Shown: in pieces, positions 1 to 9,570 of the stretch
Layout: each line of letters opens with the position of its first letter
Numbering within the stretch: position 1 is the stretch's first letter
Notes under the pieces: generated by a model
What the model saw: only the letters and a program-made list of their open reading frames with translations
Told to the model about the DNA's origin: nothing
Databases searched by the model: none
Assembly: GCA_021442155.1 (NCBI GenBank)
Contig: CM038220.1
Location: forward strand, 75,627,817 to 75,691,816
Length of the DNA: 64,000 nucleotides
Origin: Cymbidium sinense
Lineage: Eukaryota > Streptophyta > Magnoliopsida > Asparagales > Orchidaceae
Direction: 5' to 3'
Translations under genes and position numbers: made by a program

Positions 1-5
1 TATCC

Positions 6-224
6 CTAGTTGTTAGCAACTTTGGCCAGAATTTCATAATCGCTTGCTTTATCTACAACTTCCAACACAAGTAACTCTAAATTTGAAACTTTCTCTGAAG
101 AATATGCTAAATCTAACTCTATTTAATTCATAACTTCCCTTGCAGTCACTCCAACTATCGTATCTCCATTATATGATGTATTCTTGCCCAATGCTATAAT
201 ATCAGAAGCATCATTCACAGACAT
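6..224 (-). pseudogene. WIT-like coiled-coil protein fragment
   Basis: A 73-codon reading frame from ATG at 222-224 to a stop at 6-8, with one internal TAA. After that stop the residues IELDLAYSSEKVSNLELL and the following stretch resemble the N-terminal region of plant WPP-domain-interacting tail-anchored proteins (WIT1/WIT2), which bind RanGAP at the nuclear envelope. The fragment directly follows the truncated PI4K-gamma piece on the same strand, so the two form a chimera. The family call is from memory of the conserved motif and is only moderately secure. It could instead be another coiled-coil protein. Confidence 0.45.
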
Positions 225-263
225 TTTATTTTGTTCTGTCCTGTAAACTTGTCGATGAAGAAA

Positions 264-1128
264 TCAAAGATGATAAAACTTGAACAGCAAAGCGATGCGG
301 TCGGCGGAACAGTTGGGTTTGCGGCTAGCCGACGGCTTACTGCTGTTACAACTAACACCTTCATTCACATTGAACATTGAGTGGGTGATCTTCACAAGAA
401 TTGTCGGAGGGACATTTGCGAAATGGTTGTAATCAAGAAGGTAAGCGACAACTTCCCTGAATCCAGTCTCACTGACTCGAACTGACTTCTTCAAGCCTGG
501 CTGACCTAGCGCTTTACCAATAAACCCTTCGGATTATTTGGCGCAAATGGATCTTCGTCAGTTGTCTTAACAATGGCGACACTCTCGCCCTGACAGTTTC
601 TGAAGTAGTCAGCACTCCCAAGCTCATTATGAATGGGTATAGGATCCACACCATTTTGATAGCCTTTACAACAGTCTTGACAAGTTGTTTCGCTACCGAG
701 CAACGACTCGGACATCCTAATATCTCAATCGGACCACTACGAACTCTGTGTTGGAGATCCTTTCCTGTTGGAGATAAGCAAGGGGTGGAAGAACTTCTGT
801 GAATAAGGTTCCTAGTCGAGAGTAAAGGGGAATCATTTTGAGCATCACTGAGATCATTCTTCAGCACACGATCGCTAAACGTCAGTGAACTTTCTTCAGT
901 GGGTACGTTAAGGGCCACATGCAATTTCTTTTTCACTGTATGGGCGTTGTCCCCACGATCGAGTTGAATTCCAAGGACACAACCTGTATCTGTCTGGACG
1001 AACACTCTTCTCCTCCAAGAAGGCCTTGCCTCACCACTCTTAATACCGTGGTACTCATTATTATGAGATCGATTATGGACTGCGACTGCCATTTGAGTCT
1101 GAACTGGGTTGTCCAATTTAGGAGACAT
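264..1128 (-). pseudogene. Phosphatidylinositol 4-kinase gamma fragment
   Basis: Type II-like PI4K-gamma proteins are plant kinases with N-terminal ubiquitin-like domains. The reading frame starts at ATG 1126-1128 (MSPKLDNPVQTQMAVAV). It includes a ubiquitin-like domain at about residues 40-105 (FVQTDTGCVLGIQLDR ... LTFSDRVLKNDL) and the linker HRSSSTPCLSPTGKDLQ. The beginning of the kinase domain follows (NGVDPIPIHNELGS, ESVAIVKTTDEDPFAPNN, then KKSVRVSETGFREV and HFANVPPTILVKITHS). The domain is spread over three frames, with shifts near 655 and 523, and ends before the catalytic region. Full-length family members are roughly 550-650 residues, so about 60% is missing. Family recognition is strong; the copy cannot encode an active kinase. 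Confidence 0.9.
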
Positions 1129-1751
1129 GAAACAGAGAAAGAGGGAATGCCGCTGTTGGAATAACTGTTATGCTTGCCAGTTCTATCTACTCAATCATCA
1201 TGAACGAATGAAATGAGAGACCAGACTCTGAATATGTGAGCATTGAAGTGGTTCCTGTTTGATTCGACAGTAGTGACGGAAAGGGAACAAAGCCACAGCA
1301 GTCCACTTCGTTCCGTGAAAGACCATCATTCAATGGAATCGACGTAGATAGAAATTACGAGACGAGAATCCTAGTTCTATAATAACTTTCCATTTTGCCT
1401 TATAGGAATCAAAACGGTTTCTTGTGGCTTTGGGAAAGCGAACGCATGTTGATCGTGCCTCGTGGGAACAAATGAGAGGGAAAGAATCTTGCCATTTTCT
1501 GGAGAAAGGAAGAAGAAACGAACTGAAAAATCAGCGGGATTTGTGGTTTACTTGAGGAGAAGGGGGAGCACGAGCGATTTGTGCAGTTTTCGTTCGAACG
1601 AAAGGGGGGAACGGTTGTGCCAAGGAGGAGCGGCTGTGCACAGTAGGATCAGGGACGGATTGAGTTATTGAGAATTAATAGACATTTTTAATTAATTTTC
1701 TAAATATTAATCAATTTTAAAATGAATTTTATGCCAACATTATTATATGGT

Positions 1752-1753
<2 letters not shown>
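1129..1753 (-). other. LTR leader upstream of the PI4K-gamma piece
   Basis: No gene is seen here. On the minus strand it is pyrimidine-rich and holds CCGTTCCCCCCTTTCG followed by TTCGAACGAA. A very similar CTGTTCCCCTCTTTTTC plus ATTCGAACGAG occurs upstream of the AHL insert (about 11620-11655), and related text occurs near 19580. I read this as the transcribed leader shared by the LTRs, with host 5' untranslated sequence possibly beginning nearer 1130-1440. Confidence 0.45.

Positions 1754-1831
<78 letters not shown>
1754..1831. repeat. (TA)n microsatellite
   Basis: A 78-bp uninterrupted TA tract lies between block A and the leader of the RT-1 3' LTR, at the position where other LTR copies have short TATATATA runs. 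Confidence 0.95.
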
Positions 1832-1835
<4 letters not shown>

Positions 1836-2865
1836 ACAAGCCAACGCTAATTTACATTTCAGATCGGGTTTGGTTTAAGACCAATCAATAATTTCACCAC
1901 ACGCGTCACTTTCGACCGCTTGATTTTCACGCACGTCCAGAGTATGAAAATTTTACTTGATAGGATGCGTTTCAAAGATAACGGCGTGATCATTCATAAG
2001 CGTCGTTTGATTCTCATCGCTCCTCTCGACCGACATGCGCGGCTGACGACAGCGCTTGACGGTTGATCATCGTCACGCAATATTTATATCAGTACTTTCG
2101 GTTCTAACCATGATGATGGCGAAAAGTTACGGAGGTCATTTGTTGATTGATGACGGCACATTTCTCGATTTGCCGTCACTTCAAATCATTGATTTGTACT
2201 CATTCGATTTGAGCAAAAAGTCCCATTTGATAGTTTTGATGTTTTGAACGCTGATCATTCGAACGGCGCCGTTTGATCTTCGTCGCAGCTTCCTAACTTT
2301 GATATGCATGCAAGCATGTTGATGACTCGAGCACTTGATCAGTTGATCATTAAATTGTACAATATTTATATCCTAACCAATTTCGACGTTCTGAATGAGA
2401 TGGCGAAGTCCGCTCACATCGGAGGTTTGATTTCGGACGCCCCGGTATTTCACTCGATTGTTATCACTTCAAATCACTCAATATTTGCACAGACTCGTCC
2501 GAATTGAGCACGGATAGTCTTATTTGATAGATTTCGATGTTTCGAAGCTAACGACATGATCAATTTCATGAACGGAGGTCGTTACGATATCGTCGCAGCT
2601 TCTCGACTCCGATATGCATGTCAACACATTGATAGCTCAAGCGCTTAATCAATTGCTCGTTAGATTTTACAATATTTATATTCTGATCAATTTCGATGTT
2701 CTAAACATGAAGGAGAAGTCCATTCATCAATCGGAGGTCGTTTCAACCATTTTCAGTGACGTCTAGTGCATTTTGACCCCGATTTGCACATTATCACCTT
2801 AGAAGTCCGCCGAATTTGATTTGTAGCCTTGATTTTGACTTATGGCACACATATGGAGGTCAACA
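1832..2865 (-). repeat. LTR block A (U3), degenerate ~310-bp repeats
   Basis: At least three diverged units are marked by the motif CAATATTTATAT near 2078, 2359 and 2674. Each is followed by a variant of TTTCGATGTTCTGAA and of GGCGAAGTCCATTCATC. The same units recur at 14895-16049, 19690-20441, 21114-21500 (inverted), 35010-35440 (inverted) and 49600-50083. Short reading frames inside it have no recognisable product. By position it is the U3 part of the LTR. Confidence 0.75.
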
Positions 2866-4640
2866 AATGCCCCCCAACAAATTTGATTCGCGCATGGTGC
2901 GAGTCACATTTCCTGAAAATTGATTGACCTTTTAGCTACGTAACTTGGATCCTTTCGAGATAGCGATACTACGAGCTTTGCAAGGATTTATCATTAAGAT
3001 GTCGCCTTATTCAGACATGCTAAATGACTGCTCCGATTTGTCAGAATCGACTTGTCGGATTGATAAGAGTTCTTACACCTTCTACTATCTGCTTCAATGG
3101 CTTTGTTGAAGATCTATTTTTTTATGTCCTTGCAGATTTGAGCCTCCTCCGACCCTAGCTTTGTGCTTGGTTGGGTTTGATGGAGGAATTTGTCTGCTTA
3201 TTTTGATGAAGAACTCCGCTAGGGAATTGGTTTATCTGTGCTTGATCGAATTTGAAATTCCTTATGTCCTAGCTTTGAGCTTGACGAACTTGATGAAGGA
3301 CTGACATGATTTGTCCATATTGACTTGTTAGGAAGTGTATGTATGCGATGAACCATGTGCTTGCTGCTTTGATGGATTCGTTGAAGGATACATATAGATG
3401 ACCCAGCCTTCTGGCTTATATAAGATTAATGTTGAGTTATTAGTCTACCAACGTGTGCTTTAACAGACTGAATAACTACAAAATTCCTTTAGTTCAGCCA
3501 TCGGCTTTGTATGAACTATGGAATTGCTTCCTCGGTCCTATGTTTTCTGCTTTAATAGATTTGATGAGGAGATTGGCTTTGATCTGTGCTTTGAGCTTGA
3601 TCAGATCATTTGAGAATAGATTGAAATATTACATTACGAGCAATATATAGATTGATTTGAGGTAGCCCTGAATTGAGAGTTTCTCGCCTTGATCTATCGA
3701 TCAAGTAGAGAGATCTCGGATCGCTTGCTTGTAATCACTAAGTCGGATCTAGTTTAAGATTGAATACTATCATCATTGAACCGAGGGCTCTTTCACACGC
3801 ATTTTCTTACGCTTGTTGAGTGAGGAGACAACTCGCCACATCCGGCTTATTGAGTTCAACCTTTAGAACCTACTTGAGTCTTCGACTTAAGCTATAGTGG
3901 GTTGGTGGTTTTGTCATCAGACTAACAAACTGGGGCTCTTCCACTACGACCTTTTATTACAGCTTGTTGAGTGAAGAGAGCCTAACTCAATTTGTGGCTT
4001 GTTGACCTTTAGAACCTATTCGTCCTAGACTTTAGGATGTAGTGATTGATGTTTGTCCAACTTAATTGATTGAAGCTTCCGAAATCAGGAGTTCTTCTAA
4101 CTTGACCTCAAAATTTGGCAAATCTGACAGATAGACTTCTTGACATTTAGGGTTATCCTTTCATGCATAGAGATAGATTCATTTTGTTCCTGCAAGACTC
4201 TACAACTTAACAGTAATAATTATGGATATATCCATGGATTTTGGCGTAAAGCTCGATGTCAACCTAAATAAGAATATATTTGAGGATCTCATCTTATGAC
4301 ACGATGTCAACTCAAATAAATTTGATATAAACTAAAAAAATGCCCCCTGTCTTGTAGGGGAAATTCTAAAGCATATTTAGGAGAATTTTTAAGATGAAAA
4401 ATACTCAAATACATCAATATTTGAATTGATGTACTCTAAAGGGGATTTTAACATACAACATTGATTTCATATGTATATAAAATTCTAAAAATGCCCCCTA
4501 TGTAATAGGAGAATTTTCATGAAAAAGTTCTTCATCTAGAGTATGTTTATTTCGGGATCTCGGCATGAAGCACGATGTCAACCTAAATAGATATACTAAA
4601 AAAAATGTCCCTATCTTGTGGGGAATGTTTTTTTTTTGTC
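2866..4640 (-). other. RT-1 3' untranslated block between pol and LTR
   Basis: No coding sequence recognised. Read on the minus strand it lies between the integrase remnant and the LTR start, and it matches 33540-35009 of RT-5 and 50084-51690 of RT-7. It contains three purine-tract-like repeats of AGGGGGCATTTTT type near 4338-4350, 4490-4505 and 4595-4612. A CTTATATAAG palindrome at 3415-3424 is conserved in RT-5 at 34494-34503 and could be a cryptic TATA box. Long, repeat-prone 3' untranslated regions are typical of Tat/Ogre elements. Confidence 0.6.
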
Positions 4641-4950
4641 GAAAATGCATTCTTACTTTGCAAGAGAATTTGAGCAAAACTTACACATGTAATGATAGTG
4701 AGGATTAATTAGTCTTCTCAGTACCAGGACTAATTCTCCTTCTTAAAAGTTCAATGGATTCACAATGATCGAAAAGCTTTGGACATCTTTGTAGACTTCT
4801 AGATTTTATTGGGCTTGGTGCTTGACCTCGCGTCATCAAATTCTCACATCCAGACAAGCATTCTCATCTTGAGTGAGACAATACTACTTGAGTGAAAGTA
4901 ATTCAACTTCAAGTGGCAAGACTTCAACTACCAAGATAATGAGTGAATTT
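4641..4950 (-). pseudogene. Integrase C-terminal remnant of RT-1
   Basis: The minus strand reads through a segment containing LPLEVELLSL, matching the better-preserved LPLEVELPSLRVVVQ region in RT-7 (51993-52238). It then breaks off. Frameshifts prevent a continuous frame. The integrase core, RNase H, RT and protease are all missing upstream, so the deletion joins the integrase tail directly to gag-region sequence. Confidence 0.55.
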
Positions 4951-6500
4951 TGTGAGAATACTAGATGTCACATGTTGTTGTCTTTCTCAGAAGGCGCTTT
5001 CACTTGAGATTTTGGCCTCCAAATTTGCTCACCTATTTATTAGGACCTTTCGACGGTGGATTCTTGGACATGTGGTCCAAGTGTCACATCGATGCTCACC
5101 GGGACTTGAATTAGTTGACATCTTATCGGGTTGTTGGAGGAGGTCTCCTCAAGGAGAAACTCTGGCCTCATTGATGATGGACTTTGATATTTTCTTTTAT
5201 CGCCATCATTTCTCCTTTGCAACATTGGGAACTGATGCACTCTTGCATATACGCTTTCAAATTCTCACTAGAGAAGCGGATCAAGTTGTCGTCCAAAATT
5301 TTGATTTGACTAGTAGAGCTATCCCTTTTTACCCATCTTTAGGCTGCCAACCTGTTATGAATTAAAATATTTATTTCTGGTTCTACAACTTGCTGTACAA
5401 TTTTTTGCTTGAGCAATAGCTGTTGAGCATGCAGTTCAACATTTCTCTTTTCTGACTGTCTCTAGGTTAACTTTCTTCCAAATGAAGAAGCTTCTGCGTC
5501 GTAACTTCTTCTCGAGGCTTTACCCTCCATATTTATTTTTCTTTCTACCGAGACCTTTCGATAGTGGATTCCCGATCATGCGGTTTAGGTGTCACACTCT
5601 GATGTTCACCATGCAGGGCTCTCTTAGAATGAACATGAGTTCCAACTACCACTGATGGTAGCTTTTGTAGTGAGGTTTTGGCTTCTTTGATAATTAGCAT
5701 TTAATTCCTCTTCTTCATAGGATCTTTTTTTCTTAACAATCTTCAGGACTCTATGTGCTCGAGCAGATGAAGTTTCATGTTGTCTCTGGGGTTGAAGTCG
5801 ACTATTGTCAAAAAAACACCACTTAACATCACTATTAGAGCTATTCCTTTTCACCCATCTCAAAATTTTTAAATTTATTGTGGGGTAGAAATACTCACTT
5901 CTAGTTGTAAGGTTGGTTGTATGACTTGTGATTCAGACAACAACTACTGAGCTCACAGTTTAGTGTTTCTTCTCATTTTCCTTCTACTCAATTTTCCTCT
6001 AGAAGAGGAGGCTTCAGCATTATGCCTTCCTAATGTGAAAGGTTCAACTGGCAGAGTAGTCGCATTCACATGTATGATTGAAACTTTCTGCTAGTGATGG
6101 TTCTTTTCATGACTGGTGCCTCAAAATGAATTAATCATTTAAGTACAAAGGCTCTTTTTTTTAGGAACCATTAAGAAATTATTCCAATTGTCATCTTCCA
6201 TTACATAGGTTGGTTTGTATAATATGCATATGCTTTAGGTGGAGGATTATTTGCAATGGTGATGGCTGGGAAGTCTACACTATCAAATTGAATAGTAGCT
6301 CCAATATCCCCAATATTGATTACATGAAATGAGATATCATGACCTAACTGCATGATAAACGGTGTCCTAAAGATCCATCGATATACATAACAAACATATT
6401 AGTCATAAGAATATGATTGATTTAAATTTAATTTTATTGATGATTGATTTTAAATATCAATTTTATCATGCTCCACTATTATTATAACTTAAATTCGACT
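4943..6500 (-). pseudogene. gag-region remnant of RT-1, partly duplicated
   Basis: Two related stretches on the minus strand (about 4960-5240 and 5510-5870) share text around the peptide VTLGPHV and the DNA GGACCTTTCGACGGTGG versus GAGACCTTTCGATAGTGG. The same text occurs once in RT-7 (54414-54650) and, diverged, in RT-5 near 25480-25560, always 5' of or within gag. I therefore call it the 5' untranslated or N-terminal gag region, duplicated in RT-1. No zinc-knuckle or capsid motif is readable. The remainder to 6500 is AT-rich and unassigned. Confidence 0.45.
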
Positions 6501-6525
6501 AACCAAAGATGGAAAGAGAATCCTG

Positions 6526-6543
6526 TCCTCAGTGGAGTCGCCA
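6526..6543 (-). other. Primer binding site, tRNA-Arg type
   Basis: The minus strand reads TGGCGACTCCACTGAGGA, complementary with one mismatch to the 3' end of plant tRNA-Arg(ACG), which ends ...CCCCAGTGGAGTCGCCA. It lies six bases (GATTTC) beyond the LTR terminus GAAGCCCACA (6550-6559), as expected for the start of reverse transcription. Use of tRNA-Arg is a known trait of Ogre-type Tat elements. RT-7 has only a decayed version near 55348-55366. Confidence 0.8.
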
Positions 6544-6549
6544 GAAATC

Positions 6550-8500
6550 TGTGGGCTTCAAAAATTCGTCACCGACCTCTCGATAATTTTTTTTGAATAA
6601 TTGAATTGAAGAGAGTGATTTAAAAGTGTCGGTGTAATTTCAGAAGGCAGATGGGATAGTAGATAAGACACTACCCAAAGATTTCATCCTCGTTTGGTGA
6701 GGACTATAGATCTGGTTCCAGGTTTTCTATAGGCGCAAGCCTCTATAGTTAATTACCCCTCCCAATAAGTGAGAGAGAACTTTCGATTAAGGCTAGTCGT
6801 TAGAATTTAAGATTATGAAATTTATCATTTCAACTTAAACATGATAGTTGGGGGAATGATGACGTGCCCGATCTAGATCCCATGGTTCCGTCATCCCAGG
6901 AAGCGATCCTTGGTCTATGAGGAGGTAGTCAACACAACTTGGGAAGGATCCTTATCGACAATACATGGTTATGTCTAAGAAATCCTGTAGACATGGTGAT
7001 GTTTGTCAGAGAGGCAATTTAAGTTTACGAAAGGGTTGTTTGTCTATCATACCACATGATTCATAACTCAAAGGGAAGAGCCATTGGGGAGCATCGGCCG
7101 TAATCGTGTAATGGAGCCGGATTGGCCAAACCACTCGATCGAGGACTCGTGCGTTCATCTGGAGCTCTTTAAAGCCAGTAGTCGAGGACACGCCACATCC
7201 TTACTAGCGTGAGATTGATTAAAAGTGAACATAGCAGAACACTTGATTTGACATTGGTTTCTTTGTGAGCTAGAGTTTTCTTAGTTTGTCATCCCCGACA
7301 AACAGTTGCGGAAGGTGTATGGATTGAGTTTTGCTTTAAGCTTTTAATAATAGAATTTCATTTAGATGATTTTTAGATTGACACTCAATTTGAGTTAGTT
7401 TGATTTGAAAATATAATCACATTTTGATGGAAATATTTCCTCTGGTTGAAATTACCATTCAATGCAGCCATCATCGGGGTAGTCAATTGATTAATTGAAT
7501 CAAATATATTTGAGAATTTTAGATCTTGTCAACTCTGTTTAGCTCTTAACAGAGGATTAGATCTACTGTTATATGACAGAATCAACTTCTCAGATATTCC
7601 ACTAACTTAGACTCATTATAATAGATTTTTAGGCTTTGTTAACCACCCTAAGACTAAAGCGGGAAGCAACGTGCAACATCCTGACTTGAATCTAAACATT
7701 CGTTAGCCATGCAAGTATTTATAACTTAGATAATTTCATCTAATTAATGAAATCATTGATATTAAAAATTATAATTAGAATGAAATTTCTTTTATTTTTG
7801 AATTGAAGAAAAGTTTCTGCATTTGTGCAGCATTTAATTTAGTGTCACCTTCTATCTACTTGTACAAAGCATTGCAGATCCGGTGGCGAAGAGGGCATTT
7901 TGATTTAGATTCTAAAAGATAGTTTAATTTGTTGTTTTAAAAGAAGATTTATCCCTCAGAATAGCTTTCATTTTTTCCCACTTTTTTGTTTTACTTTTGA
8001 GTTTGTTGTATGTCATTTTCTCTCCCCTTTTTGTTGTTAAAGTTTTTAATTTGAATTTTAGCTTTAGGTTTCCTTGCTTAACATTCTTAAGTCGATTCAT
8101 TTTATGCTCTCATTTTTCTTTTAAGTCAAAAGATTTGACGTAATTTTGGCAGCCTCCCGACATCATCCCCGTGTAGGGGGCTGCATCGGGGGTATTTTGG
8201 CCTACCCGTCACGCTCTGATGAGCATGAAGGTTGGTGTTTTGAAGCACCTCGACCGACCTTCAATCTCGTTACGCCCTGATGAGCATAACGAGGCCTTCA
8301 ATCACCTAATAAAGCAAATATATATGCAAATAGTCTAAATTTCGGCAGCCTTTCAGTATAAGGGTGCCACATCTGATGATTTTGGCTTCTCGATACGCCC
8401 TGATGAGCATAGTGAGCGATGTATTGCGACACCACGACCATCTTAATGCACCCACTATACCCTGATGAGCATTAGCGTGATCTTGAAATCTGCAAAAAGA
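6550..8500 (-). repeat. LTR block B, copy 1 (U5 with hairpins)
   Basis: Block B recurs at 11735-14690, 16310-18690, 23150-24610, 37080-37649, 41740-44582, 46003-48650 and 55368-57795. On the plus strand it starts TGTGGGCTTCAAAAATTC. It contains the conserved phrases TAGTAGATAAGACACTACCC, TAATTACCCCTCCCAAT and GGGGGAATGATGAC, and ends in a hairpin array (8140-8490). Short reading frames within it (for example 7006-7191) differ between copies and are not judged coding. Confidence 0.8.
8140..8490. repeat. Structured hairpin array in block B copy 1
   Basis: Successive inverted repeats are visible. One is a pseudoknot-like module at 8149-8192. Another is GGTG...CACC at 8233-8249. A third is the stem CTCGTTACGC / GCATAACGAG (8266-8275 and 8284-8293, one mismatch) around loop CCTGATGA. 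Equivalent stems in other copies carry paired base changes. Each module tends to end with AGGCCTTCAA. Confidence 0.7.
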
Positions 8501-8514
8501 GACACCAGCATGTA

Positions 8515-9077
8515 TAATCTACAATAATTGCAGTCTTATTGAAAATTTTCAACCTCATGCCTTGGACATCTAGAATAGTTGTGCTAGAATCAATATGCTT
8601 TATTGCAGTGATGGAACAAGCCGAAAACTTAAGTTGGAAGCTCCACTCAACCTCTTTAACATGATATTTGATATAGCTTTATGTGGTTATGACATGCATA
8701 AGTTTGTTTGGTTCAATTTTTTCTAATATTTCAATGTAAACTGACCTCCCCTCCCTGTCTACACCATGGTATCCATGAGGATAGTACTTCAGAACTTCAG
8801 GTAACTCTTCATAATCAAAATCCTCAATAATAGTGTCGGCGCCATGCTCCTTCCTCCATTGAAGCATATCAGCCCACATCTGCTTTACTTTCTCGATATC
8901 AAATTTATGAGCATTCAAAAATCTCAACATCATATGATAATTATCATGCTTTGAAGGCAGCAAATCATCCAATATCAAAGATTGGTGAAAAGCATCAACA
9001 GCTTGAAGCTCCTCTATATCCTTTATGTCCTCAATAGAAACAGAAATAACCGAGTGAGAAAGATTGGCAATGCACAA
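8515..9077 (-). pseudogene. SEC14-like phosphatidylinositol transfer protein (SFH) fragment
   Basis: SFH proteins bind and exchange phosphatidylinositol and phosphatidylcholine. The minus strand encodes [19 protein letters not shown], the CRAL-TRIO N-terminal part ([34 protein letters not shown]) and the start of the SEC14 lipid-binding domain ([19 protein letters not shown]). An in-frame TAA at 8679-8681 is followed in the same frame by [12 protein letters not shown] and [14 protein letters not shown], which are also conserved. Similarity ends near 8520 where block B begins. The N-terminus ahead of SVSIED is not family-like, perhaps an exon boundary. Roughly a quarter of a full SFH protein is present. 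Confidence 0.9.
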
Positions 9078-9570
9078 CGAATCACAGCGGCGATACTGAT
9101 TAAGGGAGACCGAGCGAGAGGGAGTAAATCATAGATTCAAAGGTGTACGGCTTGGTATCAGATCAATGAAAGCAGGCGACGGGAACATTAACCAGATGAG
9201 ATTTCGATGGAGAGAATTCTCGGCTTCAATGGTGGTACAGTACCGGCTGGAGTAGGAGGAACAACCGGCGGGCACTGTAGCGCAGAGACCAGCGGCTCAG
9301 TTTGGAGCATTCGGCTTCAAGAGGAGCAGCGGGAAGGTTAAGACGGAAGAAAAAAGTGCTCAAACAACGGCAGCCCAGCCTCACCAATATTAGCACCACC
9401 GTGTAGAGGAGATGACTGCTTGGCTTGCATGCATCCAGCAGGAGACGCTTCCACGATTCAGAGCTCGAGGATTTTGATCACATCAACAGGAATCTCAGCT
9501 CAGGCTCAGTTAGAAACCCTCGAGCTCGAAGCAGAGAAAGTAAAACTTCAATCTTTAATATGTGGGTTTG
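9078..9570 (-). other. Unassigned stretch between SFH and AHL pieces
   Basis: No recognisable coding sequence. It is less AT-rich than the surroundings. It may be the downstream end of the AHL source gene plus the leader of the SFH source gene, but no motif supports this. Confidence 0.3.

Larger units (their letters stand above)
1..2865 (-). mobile_element. RT-1 3' LTR, cut by window start
   Basis: This LTR starts at 2865 with TGTTGACCTCCATATG, directly after the purine tract GTTGGGGGGCATT (2866-2878, minus strand). It runs leftward through block A repeats (2864-1832), a TA tract (1831-1754), a pyrimidine-rich leader (about 1700-1130) and a host-gene insert resembling PI4K-gamma and WIT (1128-6). 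The U5 end lies outside the window. The boundary is supported by the same start sequence at 16049, 20441 and 35010. The order of blocks is seen directly; calling it an LTR is inference from the PHT2;1-bearing pair in RT-5 and from the primer site beside the opposite terminus at 6550. Confidence 0.65.

Noticed and set aside
919..1164. Plus-strand open frame opposite the PI4K-gamma piece
   Set aside because: It is the reverse of a conserved coding segment and has no family resemblance.
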